Made by a program: the position numbers and the translations under genes. From a virus: a stretch of DNA of 64,000 nucleotides. The stretch spans positions 51,837 through 115,836 of the IMG/VR virus record IMGVR_UViG_3300047157_000068; one strand, given 5' to 3'. The notes under the pieces were generated by a model. It saw only the letters and a program-made list of their open reading frames with translations, was not told the origin of the DNA and ran no database searches. How positions within the stretch are numbered: the stretch's first letter is position 1; each line of letters begins with the position of its first letter. Positions 13,720-21,364 of the stretch are shown here, piece after piece.

Positions 13720-14802
13720 TTCAAGAAGATGCACTAGCAATAGCAGTGCAACATAAAAGGTGTGGCTTAGCCATATCTATGGGTGTAGGTAAAACTAGAA
13801 TAGCAATACAGCACCTTCAAAGATACTATGATCAGTTCATACAAGTACTGGTAGTAGTTCCAAAACATTCAGTAGCTCAATCATGGATTGATGAGTTAGG
13901 TAAAATGGGATTAGAATCTTTAGTTAAGCATATCACATTTACTACATACATCTCATTAAAAAAGAGAGAACCACAATAACTATGATATAGTATATTTAGA
14001 TGAGTGTCATTCACTTAAATATGTTCATGAGTTATTTCTAGCTAGATTTACAGGTAGAATTCTTGGTCTTACTGGTACACCACCAAAAAACACAACCTCT
14101 GAAAAGGGAATGTTAGTACAAAAGTATTGTCCTATTAAATATACATTTACTACGGATGATGCAACTGACTCTAAGATACTTAATGACTATAAGATCATTA
14201 TACATCAGTTAGAATTGTCTAAGTTACCTTCTTTAAAGAAGAAAAACAAGGCAGGTGGATTCTGGTACACATCAGAGAAAAAAGATTATGATTATGTTAC
14301 CAATAGACTAGCACAGGCTAATACTGACAAACAAATACAGTTTGGTAGAATTATGCGTATGAGAGCTCTAATGGATTACACTAGTAAAGAAGCATATGTA
14401 AAAGGTATACTTGGTAATGTAAGCAGTAAATGTATTGTATTTGCTAATACCCAAAAACAAGCAGATAGAATGTGCAAGCATAGTTATCATTCTAAAAATC
14501 CTAAATCAGATGAGAACCTTGAGTTATTTTCTGATGGAAGGATAGATAAGCTATCCTGTGTGTTACAGTTATCAGAAGGTGTTACAATACCAGGCCTCAA
14601 AGCAGGTATTATTATGCATGCATATGGTAATGAAAGAAAGACAGCACAAAGAATAGGAAGATTACTCAGGTTAAATCCAACTGAGACAGCTACATGTCAC
14701 ATACTTATGTACACAGGTACACAAGATGAGAAATGGGTGGCTGATGCAGTTAAAGGATTTGATCAATCAAAAATTAAATATTATAATCCACTTAAAAAAT
14801 AA
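13677..14802 (+). CDS. SNF2-type superfamily 2 helicase, frame change in A6 run
   Basis: A DNA-dependent ATPase/helicase of the kind found in the crAss-like replication block. With the start at 13677 (MANNSGTAV; the earlier ATG at 13644 adds an unlikely Asn-rich leader), Walker A SMGVGKT lies at residues 34-40. The frame stops after the A6 run at 13958-13963. One base fewer continues as KRENHNNYDIVYLDECHSLK, giving the DEAH-type box DECH, then LGLTGTPPKN (motif III). The C-terminal RecA domain has SKCIVFANTQKQADR and the arginine-finger motif TAQRIGRLLRL. The gene is thus complete apart from one extra A. It could remodel forks or strip host proteins. Confidence 0.72.
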
Positions 14803-14806
14803 CATT

Positions 14807-15046
14807 ATGGGAAGAATGAAAGAGCTCTTTATTGAGCAACAAGAAGAACTAGAATACCGTGGTGCACATGATGCAATGATACACAGTTATGCTAGAAAAG
14901 CAATAGAAGAATATATAGAAGAAGGTGATACACCTTGTCCTAACTGTAATATGCCAACTTTGTTACGCAATGAATCAAACGCCAAGTGCACTGAGTGTGG
15001 GCAAGAGTTTGTTTATGTTGACGGAGGAGCACTAAGATTTTTGTGA
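14807..15046 (+). CDS. Zinc-ribbon protein, 79 residues
   Basis: The start at 14807 (MGRMKELFIEQQ), 4 bases after the helicase stop, is preferred over the upstream ATG at 14726, which lies inside the helicase gene. A charged helical N-terminus is followed by a zinc ribbon, CPNC...CTECGQEF. It is probably a nucleic-acid or protein adaptor in the replication operon. Family not recognised. Confidence 0.55.
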   Translation: MGRMKELFIEQQEELEYRGAHDAMIHSYARKAIEEYIEEGDTPCPNCNMPTLLRNESNAKCTECGQEFVYVDGGALRFL

Positions 15047-15047
15047 T

Positions 15048-15290
15048 ATGGAATTTATAACAAACACAGGAGAAACAGTAGAAGTAGAATATACTTATGA
15101 TCCAGGAGAACCAGACCAATGGTATGATTCTAATGGAGATCCAGGTACACCAGGTTATGGACCATCAGCAGATATAAAGCATGTTTGGTACACTAACACG
15201 GATACTAATGGTAATGAAGTTACCATAGATGTACAACACTTATTAGAAGAAGACATAGAAGAAAAAATACTAGAATATCATGAAGAATAA
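15048..15290 (+). CDS. Hypothetical acidic protein, 80 residues
   Basis: Not recognised. Acidic and rich in Gly/Pro/Tyr (YDPGEPDQWYDSNGDPGTPG), with a helical acidic end (LLEEDIEEKILEYHEE). It overlaps the next gene by 11 bases. No motif. Confidence 0.5.
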   Translation: MEFITNTGETVEVEYTYDPGEPDQWYDSNGDPGTPGYGPSADIKHVWYTNTDTNGNEVTIDVQHLLEEDIEEKILEYHEE

Positions 15291-15510
15291 TCTAAAAACC
15301 AAATTTATAGGAAATACATATATATTAGACAATGGCAGATGGGTCAATGTCTATGGAATGGATTTAGATCCACATGATCCTAATTATTTATTATTTACAC
15401 CTAAAAAATCAAAATCAGATGAAAAAGATAACAAAAACATATTAATTTATTCCTCTGCTATAAAAGCAATGTCTCATTTAGATAAGGTAGACATACATCC
15501 TGGCAAGTAG
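15280..15510 (+). CDS. Hypothetical protein, 76 residues
   Basis: Not recognised. A mixed alpha/beta protein with aromatic residues (NTYILDNGRWVNVYGMDLDP) and a Lys/Asp-rich middle. The stop at 15510 may not be the true end: removing one G at 15502-15503 joins it to a second coding-like stretch that runs to 15700 (see next entry), giving about 139 residues. Confidence 0.5.
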   Translation: MKNNLKTKFIGNTYILDNGRWVNVYGMDLDPHDPNYLLFTPKKSKSDEKDNKNILIYSSAIKAMSHLDKVDIHPGK

Positions 15511-15700
15511 CCAAAGAAACTTAGATGCAGCATATGAAAGACTAGTTGATATAAAAACTATATCTCAAATAGCTGTAGATGAAAGTCTATTGATGAAAAA
15601 ATGTCTGTCTATAAACCAAAGAAAGCAAGACAGTACAGAAGTAACCAAGGAAGATCACCTGAAAAAATGGAAAAGATTTATAAAGGTTGCTTTTGGGTAA
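15504..15700 (+). pseudogene. Out-of-frame coding stretch, probable 3' part of the 15280 gene
   Basis: The +1 frame reads SSQRNLDAAYERLVDIKTIS, QIAVDESLLMKKCLSINQRK, then DHLKKWKRFIKVAFG and a stop. It is helical and protein-like but has no ATG start. It would follow in frame from the 15280 gene if the GG at 15502 were a single G. The alternative is a non-ATG start (CTG at 15500). Confidence 0.35.
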
Positions 15701-15771
15701 CACTAGTAGGTCTATTACTGATACTAGTGTTTTTGCTGCAGGGATATATAATGACAGCAACTCTTTTATGA
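15601..15771 (+). CDS. Small membrane protein, 56 residues
   Basis: A basic N-terminus (MSVYKPKKARQYRSNQGRSP) is followed by one strong transmembrane helix (GCFWVTLVGLLLILVFLLQG). Its TGA overlaps the ATG of the gene at 15768 in an ATGA junction, which supports both. It overlaps the preceding stretch in another frame. Function unknown. Confidence 0.45.
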   Translation: MSVYKPKKARQYRSNQGRSPEKMEKIYKGCFWVTLVGLLLILVFLLQGYIMTATLL

Positions 15772-16151
15772 AAGATAACTTATATATAAAAGCATCAGTC
15801 AAAGACGGTCAACTACATTTTCCTATTAAAGCAATGGGTACTAAATATAGAAAGTTCTTTGAACAATTAGAAGATGGTTCTAGACTGGAGATATTTGTTG
15901 GTGTGAGTGGTGCTAAGGGTAGTAACCCACAATTAGCACGCTTACATGCAATGATTAGAGAAATAGCACAAGAAATTGGCTACACTTTTGAAGAAGCCAA
16001 GATACAAGTAAAAAGATCCGCAGGATTATGTTTTGTAAAAGACAAACAAGAGTATTGTAAATCTTTTGCAGACTGTGATAAAGATGAATTGAATTTAGCA
16101 ATACAATCATGTATAGAAATAGGAGACTTTAATGGTATGCAGTTACGCTAA
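15768..16151 (+). CDS. Hypothetical protein, recombination-accessory-like
   Basis: 127 residues with the start at 15768 (MKDNLYIKASVKDGQLHFPI), chosen for the ATGA overlap with the upstream membrane gene. An earlier ATG at 15687 would add an unrelated stretch. The C-terminal half, LARLHAMIREIAQEIGYTFE followed by EAKIQVKRSAGLC, resembles in outline the helical region of phage NinB/Orf-type recombination mediators. This is a weak similarity. The end converges with and overlaps the minus-strand gene at 16143 by 9 bases. Confidence 0.5.
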   Translation: MKDNLYIKASVKDGQLHFPIKAMGTKYRKFFEQLEDGSRLEIFVGVSGAKGSNPQLARLHAMIREIAQEIGYTFEEAKIQVKRSAGLCFVKDKQEYCKSFADCDKDELNLAIQSCIEIGDFNGMQLR

Positions 16152-16568
16152 AGTAATTTTACTTTGTATTTCTTTTAGCTTAGCTTCTGCTTCTTCACTA
16201 CCCTCCATCATTAATGCAGTAGCTTCTCTAAGATCTGCTTGAGTAGCTGTAGTTTTAGTAGGCTTGTTTAGTTTTTGATCATAAGCTCCTACTTTTATTG
16301 TTTGTAATAATGAGAAAAGAGTATAAACTTGTTTTTCCCAATTATCAAGAGTGACACCTTCCATTGGATTAGTTCCATTACGGTGTTGTTCTGTGATTTT
16401 ATCAAACTTTGCAAAAGTTTCACCTACAGTATCAAGCTTTTGATCTTTGTGTATCATATCAGTAATAATGTTTTGTAATGAAACAATATATACTGTAGAT
16501 AATTCAATATTTTTGACTACATCTTTGTAGTCCCACTGATCATAAGTTAAAAGCTTTTCACTTGCCAT
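16143..16568 (-). CDS. Hypothetical protein on the opposite strand, 141 residues
   Basis: A lone minus-strand gene inside the plus-strand block. The start at 16568 (MASEKLLTYDQWDYKDVVKN) is favoured over the ATG at 16589 because a TATATTTG element lies 18 bases upstream of it. Predominantly helical, with an Ala/Glu-rich end (LREATALMMEGSEEAEAKLK). No motif recognised. Its own promoter and orientation suggest separate timing, perhaps a regulator or anti-host protein. Confidence 0.55.
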   Translation of the reverse strand: MASEKLLTYDQWDYKDVVKNIELSTVYIVSLQNIITDMIHKDQKLDTVGETFAKFDKITEQHRNGTNPMEGVTLDNWEKQVYTLFSLLQTIKVGAYDQKLNKPTKTTATQADLREATALMMEGSEEAEAKLKEIQSKITLA

Positions 16569-16586
16569 AATAATTAATTTAGATAA

Positions 16587-16594
16587 CAAATATA
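16587..16594 (-). promoter_or_regulatory. TAnnTTTG promoter element for the minus-strand gene
   Basis: CAAATATA on the plus strand is TATATTTG on the minus strand, matching the Bacteroidota -7 box, 18 bases before the ATG at 16568. The -33 box is not clear. Confidence 0.45.
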
Positions 16595-16612
16595 CTATAA
16601 TTTACTAAAAAA

Positions 16613-17323
16613 ATGGAAATAAACATCAATACATTAAGAGATAATTTAAATGATAAACTAGAACAGAGCGGTTGGAGCCGCATGCTTTCACCTTATGTTA
16701 ATGGTTTAAGCTTTGATCATATAATGAATACACTAATTGAAAACGTTGAGCAAGGCAAGCGCTTTACTCCAAGATTTAAAGATGTGTTTAATGGCTTTTA
16801 TGAATGTCCTTATGATGATATGAAAGTTGTTATAGTGGGTCAAGATCCTTATCCACAACTAGGTGTAGCTGACGGAATTGCATTTAGCTGCAGTAGAAAA
16901 GGTAAAGCTGAAAAGTCTTTACAATATATATTAAAGCAAACAATTGGTGGATATGAGCAAACAGGTAGAGTTATGTATACACCAGAAGAATGTGATTTAA
17001 GACGTTGGTCTAACCAGGGCGTGTTATTAATTAATACAGCATTTACATGTGAGATAAATAAAATTGGTTCTCACTATGCCATATGGAAAAGCTTTACTGA
17101 ATATATTTTTGATAATATAAATAGACACAATAAAGATACTGTGTTTATACTTATGGGTAAGAAAGCAGAACAATGGCAAACATTAATTCCAAACTGTAAA
17201 ATTTTAAAATGTCCTCACCCTGCATCAGCTGCATATAGAGGTGGAGAATGGGACTGTAATGACGTTTTCAACAAGGCTAATCAAGAATTAGAAAAGCTAG
17301 AGAAAACTTGTATAGAATGGTAA
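16613..17323 (+). CDS. ung: Uracil-DNA glycosylase (family 1)
   Basis: 236 residues, near the usual length of Ung. It removes uracil from DNA. The catalytic water-activating motif VVIVGQDPYPQ (Asp about residue 78), the uracil-binding phenylalanine in FSCS, the LLINTAFTCE strand and the DNA-intercalation loop HPASAAYRGG (HPSPLSA in the classic family) are all present, so the enzyme should be active. Its presence argues against uracil-substituted phage DNA and suggests repair of deaminated cytosines in an AT-rich genome. It starts 23 bases beyond the divergent minus-strand promoter element. Confidence 0.92.
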   Translation: MEININTLRDNLNDKLEQSGWSRMLSPYVNGLSFDHIMNTLIENVEQGKRFTPRFKDVFNGFYECPYDDMKVVIVGQDPYPQLGVADGIAFSCSRKGKAEKSLQYILKQTIGGYEQTGRVMYTPEECDLRRWSNQGVLLINTAFTCEINKIGSHYAIWKSFTEYIFDNINRHNKDTVFILMGKKAEQWQTLIPNCKILKCPHPASAAYRGGEWDCNDVFNKANQELEKLEKTCIEW

Positions 17324-17338
17324 ATTTTATTACCTTTG
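17308..17338 (+). promoter_or_regulatory. Promoter TTG-N20-TACCTTTG
   Basis: TTG at 17308-17310 and TACCTTTG at 17331-17338 with a 20-base gap match the Bacteroidota promoter (TTTG/TAnnTTTG). They overlap the end of ung and lie 22 bases before the ATG at 17361. Confidence 0.55.
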
Positions 17339-17360
17339 ATAACCTTAAATTATAATATAA

Positions 17361-17476
17361 ATGGCTAATAACCAGGAACTTAACAAGAAGCAAGAGCTAT
17401 TGATGAATTTAAAAAATCTTTTTACACAACATATGGTGTAAAATTGTATATTTACACTCCTGAAGAAAAAGAATGA
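17361..17476 (+). pseudogene. Small gene with frame change
   Basis: The start MANNQELNKK is followed in the -1 frame by ARAIDEFKKSFYTTYGVKLY and IYTPEEKE, ending at 17476. Inserting one A near 17391-17395 joins them into a ~38-residue protein. The first frame instead ends after MNLKNLFTQHMV. It is the first of several frame breaks in the next 600 bases. Confidence 0.4.
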
Positions 17477-17939
17477 AAGAATTCCTTAGGTATATTTCAT
17501 GATAGCTGCATTAGCAGCTCTACATGAAATGAACCAAAATTATAGTAGAGTTAAAAATCTACAACATAGAACTAGATTCAGAGATTATCTTGTATATGTA
17601 CAAGTTATGTCTTACTTAGCTCATAAAGAAGGGTCATAGTAAAACTAGTATAGGTAAATTTTTAAAACGCAACCATGCTACTGTTATTAATTCATGTAAA
17701 ATGATTGACAATGGTTTTTTCAGCAATGATAAAAAAGTATATGGATGCTCATAATAACACTTTAAAACACTTAGAAAAATATGTGGGAACTATTTCAGAA
17801 GATACTGAAAGCAAACTTGACTCCAAACCAGAGCTTGATCCTATTTGGTATGAAGCAAAAAATCTCCTTACCAGAGGCAGTAGCAAAGGATAGAGATGCT
17901 TTTAGTAAAAAGCAAAGGTTTTCTAGAATTAAAAGATGA
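17473..17939 (+). pseudogene. DnaA domain IV-like DNA-binding gene, broken in several frames
   Basis: Successive frames read AALAALHEMNQNYSRVKNLQ and HRTRFRDYLVYVQVMSYLAH; then, after GGG at 17631, HSKTSIGKFLKRNHATVINS. After A6 at 17731 comes KYMDAHNNTLKHLEKYVGTI, and after A6 at 17857 comes LPEAVAKDRDAFSKKQRF. The segment SIGKFLKRNHATVINSCK matches the DnaA domain IV signature (a DHTTV-like recognition helix), so the intact ancestor bound DNA, perhaps the origin. Removing one G and two A's restores most of the frame. Either decay or assembly error; see findings. Confidence 0.5.
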
Positions 17940-18375
17940 CCAATATATAATGACAGATAAAGCCAAAGCAATTTGTGCTACTCTAGATAGTTATTTTATT
18001 AAAGCTAAGAAAAAGACTGATATTCAATTAATGGGTAAAGACTTTGTAGAAAGAATAAATGGCTATAGAGAAGTATTTCCTGCTAAAAAATTACCAAGCG
18101 GTAAACCAGCAAGAAATAATGTCAAAGCTTTAGGAGAAGCATTTAGATGGTTCTTTGAAACATATGATCATACATGGGATGAAGTACAAAAAGCAACTAA
18201 GATGTATGTAAATGAGTATAGAGATGCAGAGTATATGTACATGCAAACAAGTCAATACTTTATATGTAAGCAAGATAAGCATAGGGTCAAACATTCTACT
18301 TTAGCTGACTACTGTGATATGATAGTAGAAGGTGTAAGTACAGAAGAAGATCACTTTAAAGAAAACGTAGTATAA
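17896..18375 (+). CDS. Hypothetical protein upstream of the helicase
   Basis: 159 residues, not recognised. It begins MLLVKSKGFLELKDDQYIMT and continues with a Lys-rich helical region, then a Trp/Tyr-rich part (ALGEAFRWFFETYDHTWDEV, KATKMYVNEYRDAEYMYM). The start at 17896 overlaps the broken DnaA-like gene by 44 bases; 17951 is an alternative. Its position directly before the DnaB-type helicase suggests a helicase loader or primosome partner, which is inference. Confidence 0.55.
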   Translation: MLLVKSKGFLELKDDQYIMTDKAKAICATLDSYFIKAKKKTDIQLMGKDFVERINGYREVFPAKKLPSGKPARNNVKALGEAFRWFFETYDHTWDEVQKATKMYVNEYRDAEYMYMQTSQYFICKQDKHRVKHSTLADYCDMIVEGVSTEEDHFKENVV

Positions 18376-18392
18376 CTAATTAAATAAATAAT

Positions 18393-19349
18393 ATGGGTAA
18401 ACCAACACCAGCATGGGTGGGCCAGTACACAGCCTTCAATGATGCACTAAAATATATGTATGCTAGGTCAACAGGAGAAGAGAAATCTATTTACACTCCT
18501 TGGCCTAAGTTTAATGATGCAGCTACTGATGGCTTAGAATGGAACACACTAACTGTTATTGGTGGTAGACCTGGTTCAGGTAAAACTCTGATTAAAGATC
18601 AGATTATACGTGAGTCTTTTATGCTTAATCCTAATGATGAATTTAGAGTTCTTGAATTTCAATTTGAGATGGTTGGTAGAACATCAGCTATTAGAGAATT
18701 TAGTTCTATAACCGGTAAAACATATAAAGAATTATGTAGTGCTGGATCTGTCTTAAGTACTGAAGCATTAAACACATGTCATCAGTATGCTAAAGAAAGA
18801 GTAAAGTATCCTGTAGATATTATATCAACACCCTTGACTGTAAATCAAATGCGTGATCAAATTGATCAGTATATGACTAAACATCAAGGTAAGAAAACTA
18901 TAATTACACTAGATCATACAATGCTTGTAAAGAGAGCGCCTTATCAAAACAATTCATTAGATATGTTATTTGAATTAGGTGAATTCTTTACTCAATGTAA
19001 AAGAGATTATCCTTGTTTATTTATTGCACTGTCACAACTTAATAGAAATATTGATAACCCTGACAGAGCAATTGATGGTAAGTATGGTAATTATATTCTT
19101 GAGTCAGATATATTTGGATCAGATGCTATGCTACAGCATGCAGATATGTTGATTGGTATTAACCGGCCAGCTAAACAAAAGATTAGGTTCTATGGACCTG
19201 ATAGATATATAATAGAAAATGATAGGACATTGGTATTGCATTTCTTAAAAGCAAGAAATGGTGATGCAAGAATGAGTTTTTTCAAAGCAGAGTTTGAAAA
19301 GATGCAGATTGCAGAAATGCCTACTCCTGGACAACAAGAACGCAGATGA
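18393..19349 (+). CDS. DnaB-type replicative helicase (SF4)
   Basis: A 318-residue helicase that lacks the N-terminal DnaB domain and consists of the RecA-like motor. Walker A GGRPGSGKT is near residues 57-65. A conserved FQFEMVGRTSAIRE segment stands in for the H1a region, and IITLDHTML supplies the Walker B. FIALSQLNRNID is the H3 motif (SQLxR), and HADMLIGINRP and FLKARNGDA form the H4/arginine-finger region. It should form a hexamer at the fork with the toprim primase at 21365. It overlaps the next gene by 4 bases. Confidence 0.85.
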   Translation: MGKPTPAWVGQYTAFNDALKYMYARSTGEEKSIYTPWPKFNDAATDGLEWNTLTVIGGRPGSGKTLIKDQIIRESFMLNPNDEFRVLEFQFEMVGRTSAIREFSSITGKTYKELCSAGSVLSTEALNTCHQYAKERVKYPVDIISTPLTVNQMRDQIDQYMTKHQGKKTIITLDHTMLVKRAPYQNNSLDMLFELGEFFTQCKRDYPCLFIALSQLNRNIDNPDRAIDGKYGNYILESDIFGSDAMLQHADMLIGINRPAKQKIRFYGPDRYIIENDRTLVLHFLKARNGDARMSFFKAEFEKMQIAEMPTPGQQERR

Positions 19350-19909
19350 TAAGCACTAAAAAATTAAATACAGAAATTATGGGATTAACTCCTGAGCAAC
19401 GTAAGCAAAAAGTAAATAAATTAAGAGAAGAGCATGAAGATTACTTTCAAACAATGGGTAATCTAAATGCACTGTATATACCAAAGATGGCTTATAGGCC
19501 TAAAGGTAAAGATGAATTATATGTATCATTCTTTCCTAGTGAACTAGAGAAAGATAAAGATATATATACAGAGTTTGTTAGTATTGACTATGATTCTGAA
19601 GACCCAAAGAGAACATTATATCTACATAGATCTAATCCTCATTGGAAATCAGAGTATGAGTTGGTTACTTCTAGCTCAGGATTTCAAAGACATCTTATAC
19701 CTGTAAGTGAATTAAAAGTTATTAATGATATAACTTCTAGGGGAAAATCTATTATAGAGGAACCTAAATTTGTAGCAGATATAGGTAAAACATTATTTGA
19801 TTTACCAAATCCAGATGCAGGATCAAACACTGATCTTGTAGATAAGCTTGAAGAAATCAATCAAACATTAATCACATTAACCAAAGTAATCAATAAATTC
19901 AATAAATAA
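19346..19909 (+). CDS. Hypothetical protein, 187 residues
   Basis: Not recognised. An N-terminal charged helical part (NTEIMGLTPEQRKQKVNKLR) is followed by beta strands (ELYVSFFPSELEKDKDIYTE), a Ser-rich segment and a C-terminal coiled coil (DKLEEINQTLITLTKVINKF). It overlaps the DnaB-type gene by 4 bases and lies 3 bases before the Sak4-like gene, so it is part of the replication unit, perhaps a scaffold protein. Confidence 0.55.
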   Translation: MISTKKLNTEIMGLTPEQRKQKVNKLREEHEDYFQTMGNLNALYIPKMAYRPKGKDELYVSFFPSELEKDKDIYTEFVSIDYDSEDPKRTLYLHRSNPHWKSEYELVTSSSGFQRHLIPVSELKVINDITSRGKSIIEEPKFVADIGKTLFDLPNPDAGSNTDLVDKLEEINQTLITLTKVINKFNK

Positions 19910-19912
19910 ATC

Positions 19913-20596
19913 ATGGCAAACAGCGTATTAGTAATTGCTGATTCAGGTACAGGAAAGTCTACCTCAATCAGAACATTAGATCCCAAAGAGACTTTCATTA
20001 TAAACATAGCAAATAAACCTCTACCTTTTAAGGGTTGGAAGAGTAAGTATACTCAGATAACTAAAGATAATCCTAAAGGTAATCTTACCTCAGCTGCTAC
20101 AGCTCCTGGTATTATTAAGGCAATGCGTCATGTAAATGATAAAATGGGCCATATCAAAACTATTGTTGTTGATGATTGGCAATATATGAGTTCTTTTGAA
20201 TATTTTGATAGAGCTAATGAAAAAGGATATGAAAAGTTTACTCAGATTGCAGCTAACCTAGCACAAGTTGCTAAGTTACCTAAAGATCTAAGAGATGACT
20301 TGACTATTATTTTTCTAACTCACTCAGAAGATTCAACTGATATAAATGGGAATAGAAAGATCAAAGCTAAGACTGTTGGTAAAATGATTGACAACACACT
20401 AACTTTGGAAGGCTTATTCTCAATTGTTTTATTTGGAAAAGTAAATAAAAATGATGATGGTGAACTTGAATATGGTTTTGAAACTCAAAACAATGGAGAG
20501 AACACATGTAAATCACCAATGGGTATGTTTGAAGATAAATTTATCAAAAATGACCTACAATTTGTAACCAGTTGTATTGAAGAATACAACAAATAA
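19913..20596 (+). CDS. Sak4-like RecA-fold ATPase (single-strand annealing/recombination)
   Basis: 227 residues. It begins directly with the P-loop, VLVIADSGTGKSTSIRTLDP (residues 5-24). Walker B is in IKTIVVDDWQYM and the sensor strand in LTIIFLTHSED. This AAA_24/Sak4 organisation (a shortened RadA/RecA core) is found in many phages next to an SSB gene, exactly as here. It promotes annealing or strand exchange dependent on SSB. The next gene, the SSB-like protein, supports the call. Confidence 0.8.
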   Translation: MANSVLVIADSGTGKSTSIRTLDPKETFIINIANKPLPFKGWKSKYTQITKDNPKGNLTSAATAPGIIKAMRHVNDKMGHIKTIVVDDWQYMSSFEYFDRANEKGYEKFTQIAANLAQVAKLPKDLRDDLTIIFLTHSEDSTDINGNRKIKAKTVGKMIDNTLTLEGLFSIVLFGKVNKNDDGELEYGFETQNNGENTCKSPMGMFEDKFIKNDLQFVTSCIEEYNK

Positions 20597-20621
20597 TTAA
20601 TAATTAATAAAAATCAAAATT

Positions 20622-21296
20622 ATGTTAAGTACTAAAGACATGTCTGCCGGATCAGGTGGAACTAAACCAGTAATTGGAACAGGTAATCAAAAAGTAATGA
20701 TCAATTCAATAACATTTGATCAAACACCATATGATGTAAATGCATATAATATTACATTACATGTAGAAAGTGAGCCTATTGAAGGAGAGTTTAATGGCTT
20801 TCTTAAAGATGTAAATAATCCTAATGGTGAGCGTTATGCAGGCCAAGTAGGTAGAGTAAGATTTTCTCCATATCCATTTAAAGATGCTACATTGGCAAAT
20901 GGTAATGAGATTAACCGTGATACTGAAGTATTGAAAGCAATGGTTTTCTTATCTGAAGTTGTTGGTAAGAGAGATGAGCTTGATGCTATTGAGGCAGGAA
21001 CAATTGAAGACTTTATGATTAAAGCTGCAAAGATTTGTTCTGGTACAGGTTACATCAACGCTTGCTTAGGTGCACGTGAGTGGGAAAATAGAGAAGGTTA
21101 TGTTAACAATGATCTATTCTTACCAAAGAGAAACAGAATGGGTGTTCCTTTAGAAGCACTAGAAACAGAGAACTCTAATCTTGTACAATTTGATAAGAAT
21201 GATACCAATCATTTCAGACCATTTGTAAAGAAAGATGCAGCTCCTGCTAATAACTTTGAACCAGCTCCTACTGCAGGATCTGATTTTGAACTTTAA
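20622..21296 (+). CDS. Single-stranded DNA-binding protein (phage type, putative)
   Basis: 224 residues. A beta-rich core (VMINSITFDQTPYDVNAYNI, then AGQVGRVRFSPYPFKD) is followed by a helical domain and a flexible Pro/Ala/Asn tail ending in the acidic TAGSDFEL. An OB-like core with an acidic, aromatic C-tail next to a Sak4-like gene is how phage SSBs usually appear. The core has little obvious similarity to bacterial SSB, so the call depends on context. The same terminal F-E-L occurs in the product of 11866-12463. Confidence 0.62.
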   Translation: MLSTKDMSAGSGGTKPVIGTGNQKVMINSITFDQTPYDVNAYNITLHVESEPIEGEFNGFLKDVNNPNGERYAGQVGRVRFSPYPFKDATLANGNEINRDTEVLKAMVFLSEVVGKRDELDAIEAGTIEDFMIKAAKICSGTGYINACLGAREWENREGYVNNDLFLPKRNRMGVPLEALETENSNLVQFDKNDTNHFRPFVKKDAAPANNFEPAPTAGSDFEL

Positions 21297-21316
21297 TATC
21301 TCCAATTAGAAAGTGT

Positions 21317-21349
21317 GGGCTCGGTATATTGCCGGGCCCATTTCTTTTT
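21317..21349 (+). terminator. Intrinsic terminator after the SSB-like gene
   Basis: GGGCTCGG (21317-21324) pairs with CCGGGCCC (21332-21339), eight pairs with one G-U, followed by TTTCTTTTT. The stem-loop lies 20 bases after the stop and ends the helicase-SSB transcript. Confidence 0.8.
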
Positions 21350-21351
21350 AA

Positions 21352-21359
21352 TATCTTTG
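21352..21359 (+). promoter_or_regulatory. TATCTTTG promoter element abutting the primase start
   Basis: TATCTTTG directly follows the terminator T tract, and its last base is only 5 bases from the ATG at 21365. A promoter here would start transcription at or next to the ATG, giving an almost leaderless message. Confidence 0.45.
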
Positions 21360-21364
21360 GTTTT

